Source: Brevundimonas sp. UBA7664 (GTDB lineage: Bacteria > Pseudomonadota > Alphaproteobacteria > Caulobacterales > Caulobacteraceae). Taken from it: a stretch of 20,112 nucleotides of DNA. A program made the translations under genes and the position numbers. Location of the stretch: NCBI RefSeq assembly GCF_002483305.1, contig NZ_DLHQ01000062.1, forward strand, positions 1-20,112, read 5' to 3'. The notes beneath the pieces were generated by a model that ran no database searches, was not told the DNA's origin, and was given only the letters and a program-made list of their open reading frames with translations. Position 1 is the stretch's first letter; each line of letters starts with the position of its first letter. Of the stretch, positions 7,245 to 14,357 are shown one piece after another.

Positions 7245-8050
7245 TCCCGACCCTGCCCCCGCCGCCGCCCGTCCTCTCCGCGCCGGCCCCGGAACGCTCC
7301 GTCGGCACGGTCGGCCAGATCCGCGTCGCCGCCGCCATGACCGACGCCCGCGTCCGGGTCGATTCCAGTTTCAGCGGCGCCTCGATCGTCCTCTATGGCG
7401 CGGTGTTCAACCCGACCGACCGGCCGGCCGATGTGGTGGTCGTGGTGCGCGGCCCCGACGGGCCGGTCCGTCTGGTCAAGAAGACCCGCAACATGGGCTT
7501 CTGGCTCAACAGCCGGCCTGTGTTGTTTGAGGGCGCGCCGGGCTTCTACATGACGGCCTCGACGCGGCCGCTGTCCGACATCGCCGACTTCGGCCAGCTG
7601 AGGCGGCTGGGCGTGGGCCTCGATCACCTGCGCATCAACGCCCCGCAGGAGAGCCGCACCGTCACCCGCTATGGCGTGCGCGACGTGGTCGTCAGCCGTC
7701 TGGGCGAGGACTATCTGGACTACCGCCGCGCCGTGATCCGGCTGCGCGAGGCGGCGGCCCTGTACAACACCGACCCGGACGGGGTGGAGTTCGTCGACGC
7801 CGGCCTGTTCCGCGCCGAGCTGGAGCTGCCCGCCGTGGCCCCGACCGGCCAGTATTTCGCCGAGGTCTGGCTGTTCCAGGACGGCGAGCCGGTCTCGGTC
7901 AGCAACCTGACCCTGACCGTCGAAAAGGTCGGCATCGAGCGCGACGTCTATGAGTTCGCCCACCGGCGGCCGTGGAGCTACGGGATCCTGTCCGTCCTGC
8001 TGGCGGCCTTCACGGGATGGGGGGCGAGCCGGGTGTTCAGACGGCAGTGA
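7241..8050 (+). CDS. TIGR02186-like protein, partner of the TauE permease
   Basis: A 269-residue protein of unknown function, resembling the TIGR02186 family usually encoded beside TauE/SafE permeases. The diagnostic stretch is VRVDSSFSGASIVLYGAVF (38-56), followed by an acidic/beta-rich domain, VRLVKKTRNMGFWLN (76-90) and a C-terminal membrane helix (about 246-262) with a basic RVFRRQ tail, suggesting a large domain facing the periplasm. Family members normally begin with a signal peptide; here the N-terminus is MIPTLPPPPPVLSAPAPER with no hydrophobic core. ATG 7241 overlaps the permease stop (ATGA). Upstream in the same frame there is only antisense-free shadow of the permease, so an earlier start is unlikely. 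The pairing suggests it assists the transporter. Confidence 0.75.
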   Translation: MIPTLPPPPPVLSAPAPERSVGTVGQIRVAAAMTDARVRVDSSFSGASIVLYGAVFNPTDRPADVVVVVRGPDGPVRLVKKTRNMGFWLNSRPVLFEGAPGFYMTASTRPLSDIADFGQLRRLGVGLDHLRINAPQESRTVTRYGVRDVVVSRLGEDYLDYRRAVIRLREAAALYNTDPDGVEFVDAGLFRAELELPAVAPTGQYFAEVWLFQDGEPVSVSNLTLTVEKVGIERDVYEFAHRRPWSYGILSVLLAAFTGWGASRVFRRQ

Positions 8051-8367
8051 TGCCGGCGCTCACACAAATTGCGATCGCCTTCCTGAGCGTTCTGGCTCTT
8101 CGCCTCGTCGTCGTTCGACTGCTTCCCAAATCCCTCGGCTGGAAGCGCTCCGCGATCGCGTACGGCTGCCTGATCGCATGGGTCAGCCTCTGCCTGTTGG
8201 TTTTGGCCTTGAGCGAGATGCCACTCTACGGCTTCGACAAAACCAATCTACGCCACATCGCCGGCTATTGGGCGATGTGGATCGGCGTCCTCGGGGCCGT
8301 CGGTATCCCGATAGTCGTTCTCCTGGATACGATGACGGCGCTGCTGAAAGGGTGGATTGGGCGTTAG
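8050..8367 (+). CDS. small three-helix membrane protein, unknown
   Basis: A 105-residue product with three hydrophobic segments at about residues 4-24, 34-56 and 72-94. I do not recognise the family. ATG at 8050 overlaps the preceding stop as TGATG, so it is probably coupled to the TIGR02186-like gene. The gene ends 6 nt before the convergent hisC stop and no terminator is visible between them. Its codon use differs from its neighbours: A/T third positions are frequent (ACA CAA ATT at the start, AAA TCC, CTA CGC) and G+C is visibly lower, suggesting later acquisition. No function is claimed. Confidence 0.6.
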   Translation: MPALTQIAIAFLSVLALRLVVVRLLPKSLGWKRSAIAYGCLIAWVSLCLLVLALSEMPLYGFDKTNLRHIAGYWAMWIGVLGAVGIPIVVLLDTMTALLKGWIGR

Positions 8368-8373
8368 TCTGTA

Positions 8374-9465
8374 TCAGCCCGCCGCGAACTCGCTCAGCGC
8401 GTCGATCACCGCCCGGTTCTGGTCCTCGGTCCCCACCGTGATGCGCAGGCAGTCGGGCAGGCCGTAGCCGCCGACCGGACGCACGATGATCCCCTTCGAG
8501 TTCAGATACTCGTTGGCCGCCGCGGCGTTGCGCGCCTCGTCGGGGAAGCGGACCAGGACGAAGTTTCCGGCCGAGGGGAAGACGTCAAAGCCGAAGCCCT
8601 TGATGGCCTGCGTCAGGCGCGGCCGCCAGGCGTGGACCAGATCGCGCGAGGCCTTCTGGTGAGCCTCGTCGCCGAGGGCGGCGACCGCGGCCTCGATGCC
8701 GGGGACGGAGACATTGAACGGCAGCCGGATGCGGTCGACCGCCTCGGCCACCTTCAACGGCGCATAGCCGAAGCCGATGCGCAGGCCGCCCAGGCCGTGG
8801 ATCTTGGAGAAGGTGCGGGTGACGATGATGTTGTCGCTGTCGCGAGCCAGGGGGAAGCTGGTCTCCCAGTCCGGCTCGGCGACGAACTCGGCATAGGCCT
8901 CATCGATGACCAGCAGGATGTGCGGCGGCAGGGCCTCGTGCAGGCGCCGGATCTCCTCGGCCGTATTGTAGCTGCCGGTCGGGTTCGAGGGGCTGGAGAC
9001 ATAGACGATGCGGGTGCGGTCATCGACCTCGGCCAGGATAGCCTCGGGCGTCAGCCGGAAGTCGGGCTCGGGCGCCAGCTTGACCGAGGCCTGGTTGGCG
9101 AGGGCGCTGATGCGATAGGCTAGGAACCCGTATTTGCCGCTGACGATATTGTCGCCGGCGGTCAGATAGGTCTGGTTCAGCAGGGCGAAAACCTCGTCCG
9201 AGCCATTGCCGAAGATCAGCCGCTCGGGCTCCAGCCCATGATGGTCGGCGACCGCCGTCCGCAGCTTCGAGGCCCGGCCGTCCGGGTACATGTGGATCTG
9301 GCCCATGGCGGCCGCATAGGCCTCGCGCGCCTTCTCACCCGCGCCGAGCGCGTTCTCGTTGGACGACAGCTTCATCGGCTCGGCCACGCCGTCGATGCGC
9401 GACTTGCCGCCGACATAGGGGGCGATGTCGAGAATGCCGGGCTTGGGCGCGGGCGCGTCGGTCAT
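8374..9465 (-). CDS. hisC: histidinol-phosphate aminotransferase
   Basis: A fold-type I PLP aminotransferase, 363 aa, converting imidazole-acetol phosphate and glutamate to histidinol phosphate. HisC-like enzymes in alphaproteobacteria often also transaminate aromatic keto acids. Visible motifs are KLSSNENALG (32-41), FGNGSDEV (85-92), SSPSNPTG (157-164), DEAYAEF (188-194), the Schiff-base K221 in TRTFSKIHGLGGLRIG, and the C-terminal substrate/PLP-carboxylate arginine in LRITVGT (340-346). I chose ATG 9465 because GAGGA lies about 8 nt upstream and MTDAPAPKPGILDIAPYVGG matches the family N-terminus; an upstream in-frame ATG adds 32 unrelated residues overlapping the previous gene. It lies 16 nt after the chorismate-mutase-like gene, which suggests an aromatic amino-acid link. 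tyrA is not next to it. Confidence 0.94.
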   Translation of the reverse strand: MTDAPAPKPGILDIAPYVGGKSRIDGVAEPMKLSSNENALGAGEKAREAYAAAMGQIHMYPDGRASKLRTAVADHHGLEPERLIFGNGSDEVFALLNQTYLTAGDNIVSGKYGFLAYRISALANQASVKLAPEPDFRLTPEAILAEVDDRTRIVYVSSPSNPTGSYNTAEEIRRLHEALPPHILLVIDEAYAEFVAEPDWETSFPLARDSDNIIVTRTFSKIHGLGGLRIGFGYAPLKVAEAVDRIRLPFNVSVPGIEAAVAALGDEAHQKASRDLVHAWRPRLTQAIKGFGFDVFPSAGNFVLVRFPDEARNAAAANEYLNSKGIIVRPVGGYGLPDCLRITVGTEDQNRAVIDALSEFAAG

Positions 9466-9481
9466 GGGGCGGTCCTCGATA

Positions 9482-10177
9482 TCAGAACTGGGGGGCGGCG
9501 CCGATGACGCCGGAAAGGCTGCCGGGCGCGGATGCGAGCCGCCCGTCCTCGGCCTGCACATAGCCCGCGAGCATGAACAGCTTCAAGCCGCCCGCTGCGA
9601 TCAGCGGGCTGGCCGCGAGGCCGGCGGCGCCGAGCGCCTCGATGATACGGGCGTCCGGGGCTGTGCTGTCGGTGGCCCAGAAGGTGCGGTCGTCGCCGGT
9701 CGGACCCGGTTCCGCCTGCTGCACCATCAGGGTCCGCGGCAGGCCATGGCGGTCGTCGGGCAGGGCGGCGACCACGCGCAGGCCGGGCTCCGCCAGCAGC
9801 CGGCCCCACCAGGCCTTGCCCGGCGTCAGATCCATCAGCGCGCGCCCGCCCTCGCGGACAGCGACGAGCGCCGGCTCTGGCTCCGCGGCAATTCGCGCGG
9901 CCAGGCCGAAACGGTCGGCGGCGAGGACCTGGCTGGTCTGACCCCAGCTCACCAGCGGCGCGCCTGTGGCGGCGTCGACCCGGCCCAGAACGGCGCGGAC
10001 GGCGGCGGTCTCGGTCTTCGACAGGCCGGTCAGGAGCGCGCGCAGGGCGATGGCGTCCGCATCCGGGGTCGGGCGCGGGCCGGCGGCGATCCGCCGCCGC
10101 ACGGCCTCGGCCACGGCCCGGTCCAACGCCAGTCGTTCGGCGTCGCCGTCAGGCTCGCTCAGGAGCGCCGGCGGCAT
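9482..10177 (-). CDS. chorismate mutase-like protein (tentative)
   Basis: This 231-residue protein resembles the two-part chorismate-mutase-type proteins found beside hisC in some alphaproteobacteria. An N-terminal helical part (about 13-70) could be a diverged AroQ domain. The rest resembles their C-terminal domain: ALVAVREGGRALMDLTP (103-119), WWGRLLAEPGLRVVAALP (123-140), EPGPTGDDRTF (156-166) and the terminal GVIGAAPQF. I cannot place the AroQ catalytic Arg/Lys/Gln set in the N-terminal part, so enzymatic activity is doubtful. ATG 10177 shares a base with the preceding stop (TGATG), and hisC starts 16 nt after its end, so an operon is likely. The call rests on remembered family resemblance and position; it could be an uncharacterised relative. 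Confidence 0.45.
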   Translation of the reverse strand: MPPALLSEPDGDAERLALDRAVAEAVRRRIAAGPRPTPDADAIALRALLTGLSKTETAAVRAVLGRVDAATGAPLVSWGQTSQVLAADRFGLAARIAAEPEPALVAVREGGRALMDLTPGKAWWGRLLAEPGLRVVAALPDDRHGLPRTLMVQQAEPGPTGDDRTFWATDSTAPDARIIEALGAAGLAASPLIAAGGLKLFMLAGYVQAEDGRLASAPGSLSGVIGAAPQF

Positions 10178-11226
10178 CAGAACAGCCGCGGCGCCGGGGC
10201 CAGGGCGAAGGGCCCCAGCCAGGTGCGGCCGTCGCGGAACTGGACCACCAGATCGACGCCCCGGTCGCCCGAGGCCGCCGTGGCCGCCGCCGCGCCAGCC
10301 GCACCCATGCGGTTGACCGCGCCCGAGCGCGATCCCGCCAGGCCGGAGATGGCCGCCATCGGCTTCTCGGCGGTCAGCGCCAGCGCGCCTTGCAGCCGTC
10401 CGTCGCGACCAGCCGACAGGGCGTCGCTGGAGATGACGGCGGTGCTGTCCCCGGCCTTCAGCCGGCCCCGGACCCGGGTGAACCGTCCCCCCGCCGCGGT
10501 CCAGGCGGCGAAGACCCCGGCGGAATCCATACCCCGCAGGCGGCTGGCGCCGACGACGGTGGCCTCGATGTCGGCGCTGAGCCGGCCCTGACGCGTCGCG
10601 CCCTCGACCGGGCCGCCCGGGCGGCCCCGGGCGTCGACAAGCCGGAACAGCACATCCATCTCGTCGGTCGCGGCGATCCCGTCGGTGAGGTGCGGCCGGG
10701 TCTCCAGCTGGATGCGCTCGGCAGAGGCGATGGGGAAGGGTTCGGCGTCGCCGTGGGCGGTGAAGGTCGGCCGGATCATCTCGGCCCTGAGATCGGGGAA
10801 CCGGTCGGTCAGATGGCTGATGCTCATGCGCAGGCCGTCTCCGCCGATGCCGACCTTGCCCTTGCCGGCGCGGGTCAGGGTCAGGCCGTCGGGAGCGATG
10901 ATGACCCAGCGGTCGGGGTTCCAGGCATTGGCCTCGGCGACCAGTTCGGGCGCCGCGACGCCGTGGCCGGACGGGGCCAGAATCTCGGCGTGGGGAATCG
11001 ACACCCGCGCCCGGAAGGGCCAGCCGGTGGTCGTCACATCGGCATGGGTGATGGTCCAGCCGTCCTGCCGCAAGGACTCGACCCGGGTCTCGAGCCGGGT
11101 CTCGATCTGGGTCGCCAGATAGAACCACCAGCCGGTCCAGCCGGCCAGCAGCAGGCCGACGATGATGAAGGGCGCGGCGAGGCCGCGGCGGGGGTGGCGG
11201 GTCGGGGTCGGGTGCGTATCGGTCAT
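10177..11226 (-). CDS. DUF2125 domain protein, membrane-anchored
   Basis: A 349-residue protein of the alphaproteobacterial DUF2125 family, function unknown. After a short basic N-terminus there is one membrane helix (about 17-38, LAAPFIIVGLLLAGWTGWWF). A predicted periplasmic domain then follows, with the family-like GWTITHADVTTTGWPFRARV (56-75), resembling the conserved G-x-P-F/Y-R motif of the family. Long beta-rich repeats follow, as in AsmA/lipid-transfer-like folds (a loose analogy, inference). ATG 11226 lies 11 nt after the helicase stop. DUF2125 genes commonly neighbour hisC/tyrA in this class. The stop shares a base with the next start, so expression is probably coupled. Confidence 0.75.
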   Translation of the reverse strand: MTDTHPTPTRHPRRGLAAPFIIVGLLLAGWTGWWFYLATQIETRLETRVESLRQDGWTITHADVTTTGWPFRARVSIPHAEILAPSGHGVAAPELVAEANAWNPDRWVIIAPDGLTLTRAGKGKVGIGGDGLRMSISHLTDRFPDLRAEMIRPTFTAHGDAEPFPIASAERIQLETRPHLTDGIAATDEMDVLFRLVDARGRPGGPVEGATRQGRLSADIEATVVGASRLRGMDSAGVFAAWTAAGGRFTRVRGRLKAGDSTAVISSDALSAGRDGRLQGALALTAEKPMAAISGLAGSRSGAVNRMGAAGAAAATAASGDRGVDLVVQFRDGRTWLGPFALAPAPRLF

Positions 11227-11237
11227 CGAGGATGGGT

Positions 11238-14102
11238 CTAGTCTGCCTTGAGGAACGCGCCAACCTGCTCCACCGCTTCGGCCAGTCCCATGCGCTGCAC
11301 GTCCGTGCCGGGCGGCAGGCTGGCGAACAGCCGCGTGGGCGCGGCGGCGTCCAGCATGACGAAGACGCCCTTGTCGTCGGCGCGGCGAATCAGCCGGCCG
11401 AAGGCCTGGGCCATTTTGGCGCGGGCCAGGGCGTCGTCGAAATTGCGCCCGCCGCCGCCCTCGCCGCCGAAGCGCAGGCGGCGCGCCTTGTGCAGCAGGT
11501 CGGGCCGCGGCCAGGGCACGCGGTCGAAGGCGAGGATGCGCAAGCTGCGGCCCGGCACATCGACCCCGTCCCGGACCGCGTCGGTGCCCAGCAGGCAGGA
11601 ATCCTGCTCGGCGCGGAACACATCGACCAGCGCCCCGACTTCCAGCGGATCGACGTGCTGGGCGTAGAGGGGGAGGCCCGCCTTCGCCAGATCGGGACCC
11701 AGCCGCTCATAGACCGCCTTCAGCCTTCGAATGGCGGTGAACAGGCCCAAGCCCCCGCCGCCCGCGGCGAGGAAGAGTTCGCGCATGGCCGCCGCCGTCT
11801 GGCGGGTGTCGTCCTTGACCAGGTCGTTGACGACAATGACCCGCGCATTGGCCGCATAGTCGAACGGGCTCTCGACCTTCAGCGTCCGCGCCGGCTCGAT
11901 CAGCCGGGCCGAGCCGGTGCGCAGCCGGGCCATGTCGAAGGGATCGTCCGCGTTCGGATCGGACAGGGTGGCGCTGGTCACCAGCACGCCGTGGGCGGGC
12001 ATGATCACCGCGGCCTCCAGCGGCACGGTCGGGTCGATCCAGTGGCGGCGCAGGGCCACGTCCATGATGCGGCCGAACGCGGCTTCCGCTGAAAGCCAGT
12101 CGAGAAAGTCGGGGTCGGGCTCGTCGGACGACACCTCCAGCGCCGCCAGCATCGAGCGCCAGCCGGGCAGGGTCATGCGGGCGCGGCGATCGAGACCGCG
12201 CAGGGCCCCTTCGATGCGGGCGCGCGACGCGCCGTCCAGATCGGCCGCCTCGTCGTCGAGGATGTCCTCGAGGTGTCGCGACAGGGCCAGCAGCGGCGCT
12301 TCGACAGCGGCGAGCGCCTGCGCGGCCTCGCGCGCGGCCTCCAGCACCGGCTCGGTGACGGGGCGCAGCGAGCATTCCATGCCGAATTCGACGCCACTGC
12401 CGGACGCATTCTCGCTCGTCCGTGCCCGGAGTTGTTCCAGCGCAGCCAGCAGGAAGCGCTCAATCGGCCCGACCGGATTGACCTCGCCCGAGGCCGGAGC
12501 GATGCGGCCGGAGACGCCCTCGCCGGGCAGCTGCGCCGCGGCGCGGACCGCGTCCTGAAGCGCTTTCGTCGCCGCCTCGTTGTCGGCGCAGAGGTCACCG
12601 AGTCGCTGCTCCAGACCGCGCCCGCGCCGTCCGCGCCCCTCGGGCCCGCGCAACCAGCGACGCAGCTCGGCGGCTTCCTGTCCCGACAGGCAGGCCGAGA
12701 AGGCGCTGTCGGCGGCGTCGAACAGATGGTGGCCCTCGTCAAAGACGATCCGCTTCAGCGCCGCCGTCTCGCCATCCTGTTTCAGACCGCGCGCCGACCG
12801 GGCGCCGTCGAAGGCGGCCTGGGTCATGACCAGGGCGTGGTTGGCGACGACGAGGTCGGCCCGGCGGCTGGCGCGGATGGTCTTCTCGACGAAACAGGTG
12901 CGGTAGTGGGGGCAGGCGGCGTGGACGCATTCGCCGCGCCGGTCGACCAGGTTGGCGGCGCTGGCCTGATGGCTGGGGCCCGTGGCGAACAGGCCGGGCA
13001 GCCAGCCCGGATAGTCGCCGCCGGTCATGTCGCCGTCGCGCGTATGCATGGCCCAGCGGCTGGCCAGGGCCATGCCGATCAGGTCGCCGTTCCCCAGCTG
13101 GGCCGCCTGAACCATGTCCTGCAGGTTCAGCAGGCAGAGGTAGTTTTCGCGGCCCTTGCGCACGACGGTCTTCTTCTTGCGCTCCACGGGATCGGGCCAC
13201 AGGGCAGCGCTTTCGCGGTCGATCTGACGCTGCAGGGCGCGGGTGTAGGTCGAGACCCAGGCGGCGCCCTGATTGCGCTCGGCCCACAGGCTGGCGGGGG
13301 CGAGGTAGCCGAGGGTCTTGCCCGTGCCCGTGCCGGCCTCGGCCAGCAGGAACCGGGGTCGGCCCTCCTCATTGCGCGGCGAGAAGGCGTAGGCGGCCTC
13401 AGCGGCATAGTCGGACTGGGTCGGGCGGGTCTCGTCGAGGCCCGAGGCCTGAAGCAGTTTTTCGAGACGGATGCGGGCGCTCTCGCTGTCGACGGGGGCG
13501 GAGCCGGCCTCGCCGCGCGGGGCCTCGTCCTCCCATTCCGGCAGGCGCGACCAGACGTCGAGCCCGCTGCCGCGATGGTTGCGGTCGCGGACGGGTAGGT
13601 GCTGCAGGGCGCCCGAGACGCGCCAGGCCCACGACCAGCCGGCGCGGCCCAGGGTCTCGGCGAGGGTGAAGGCGGCCTCGCGGTCGGGATAGGCCGGGTC
13701 AGCCAGTTCGCGCAGCAGGCCGTCGGCGGCGTGGCGCAGGGCCTCGGCCTGGGCCTCGGCGCCCTTCGGCTCGCTCATCCCCATGGCCAGGGCCAGGCCG
13801 CTGGGCGAGGGGGCGCAGAAGCGGGCGGGCCGGACGAAGGCGAACAACTCCAGCACGTCCAGCAACTCGGTCGAGCGGGCCGGCGGGGCGATGCCGAGGC
13901 GGCGGGCGGTCAGGCTGGCGTGGGCGACCATGACGGGGGCGGTGGTGAAGGCCCCCTCGGCCGCACCCCGCCCGATCTTCCTCGCGCCCTCGCCATCGCA
14001 GATCGCCCCCGCGCCCGGCGGAACGGCGAGCGCCGGCGGCAGGGCCAGCCATGGCTCGGCGCCGGTCAGGGCGGCGGCGGAGGTGAGGGAGTCGGTGGAC
14101 AC
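11238..14102 (-). CDS. DinG/XPD-type Fe-S ATP-dependent DNA helicase
   Basis: A 954-residue superfamily-2 helicase, probably 5'-3', unwinding DNA during repair or at replication-transcription conflicts. An N-terminal extension of about 230 residues includes STELLDVLELFAFVRPARF (77-95). The helicase core follows: Walker A AGTGTGKT (256-263), DEGH (455-458), TSATLSDP (about 707) and motif VI QAFGRLIRR (899-907). Between motifs Ia and II are four cysteines, C323, C392, C397 and C403, placed as in the XPD/DinG 4Fe-4S domain. I chose GTG at 14102, which gives MSTDSLTSAAALTG; upstream in-frame codons run into the divergent 57-residue gene and look non-coding. No clear SD precedes it. DUF2125 follows after 11 nt. 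The extension is typical of alphaproteobacterial members and is not a separate known domain to my eye. Confidence 0.88.
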   Translation of the reverse strand: MSTDSLTSAAALTGAEPWLALPPALAVPPGAGAICDGEGARKIGRGAAEGAFTTAPVMVAHASLTARRLGIAPPARSTELLDVLELFAFVRPARFCAPSPSGLALAMGMSEPKGAEAQAEALRHAADGLLRELADPAYPDREAAFTLAETLGRAGWSWAWRVSGALQHLPVRDRNHRGSGLDVWSRLPEWEDEAPRGEAGSAPVDSESARIRLEKLLQASGLDETRPTQSDYAAEAAYAFSPRNEEGRPRFLLAEAGTGTGKTLGYLAPASLWAERNQGAAWVSTYTRALQRQIDRESAALWPDPVERKKKTVVRKGRENYLCLLNLQDMVQAAQLGNGDLIGMALASRWAMHTRDGDMTGGDYPGWLPGLFATGPSHQASAANLVDRRGECVHAACPHYRTCFVEKTIRASRRADLVVANHALVMTQAAFDGARSARGLKQDGETAALKRIVFDEGHHLFDAADSAFSACLSGQEAAELRRWLRGPEGRGRRGRGLEQRLGDLCADNEAATKALQDAVRAAAQLPGEGVSGRIAPASGEVNPVGPIERFLLAALEQLRARTSENASGSGVEFGMECSLRPVTEPVLEAAREAAQALAAVEAPLLALSRHLEDILDDEAADLDGASRARIEGALRGLDRRARMTLPGWRSMLAALEVSSDEPDPDFLDWLSAEAAFGRIMDVALRRHWIDPTVPLEAAVIMPAHGVLVTSATLSDPNADDPFDMARLRTGSARLIEPARTLKVESPFDYAANARVIVVNDLVKDDTRQTAAAMRELFLAAGGGGLGLFTAIRRLKAVYERLGPDLAKAGLPLYAQHVDPLEVGALVDVFRAEQDSCLLGTDAVRDGVDVPGRSLRILAFDRVPWPRPDLLHKARRLRFGGEGGGGRNFDDALARAKMAQAFGRLIRRADDKGVFVMLDAAAPTRLFASLPPGTDVQRMGLAEAVEQVGAFLKAD

Positions 14103-14183
14103 GACCGATTGATAGCGGCTAACGGCACGAAACGGAACGGGAACATCTGGCGGAGTTGGACCTATGCGCCTATCCTGCCGGTC

Positions 14184-14357
14184 ATGTCCGCACGCAAGCC
14201 ACAACTGAAGGTGTCCAACATTGTGATGGCCTGCATCGTCGTAGCATTGATGCTGGTCGCCGCGCTGTTCTTGGTCGTCGGACCAAACCCGGGAGCCTTT
14301 CTGAATCCCGATGCCTGTTACGATGCTCGGGGCGCGATGATTTCGTGCGAGGACTAG
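14184..14357 (+). CDS. 57-residue single-pass membrane protein, unknown
   Basis: This short ORF encodes a basic N-terminus (MSARKPQLKVSN), one strong membrane helix (about 13-34, IVMACIVVALMLVAALFLVV) and a short tail with two cysteines (PDACYDARGAMISCED). The N-in orientation is implied by the basic residues, so the cysteine tail would be periplasmic and could form a disulfide. No good SD is visible. It begins 81 nt from the divergent Fe-S helicase start, and its last 13 nt overlap the start of the DEXH helicase gene, which suggests coupling. Third positions are more A/T-rich than in its neighbours. Reality is supported by the protein's coherent topology rather than by homology. Confidence 0.5.
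   Translation: MSARKPQLKVSNIVMACIVVALMLVAALFLVVGPNPGAFLNPDACYDARGAMISCED

Noticed and set aside
10178..11263. N-terminal extension of the chorismate-mutase-like frame to 593 codons
   Set aside because: The extension is the Arg/Pro-rich shadow of the DUF2125 gene; the TGATG junction at 10177 gives the natural start.
14156..14344. Upstream extension of the DEXH helicase to an ATG at 14156
   Set aside because: The added 63 residues are out-of-frame reading of the 57-residue membrane gene and do not resemble helicase sequence.
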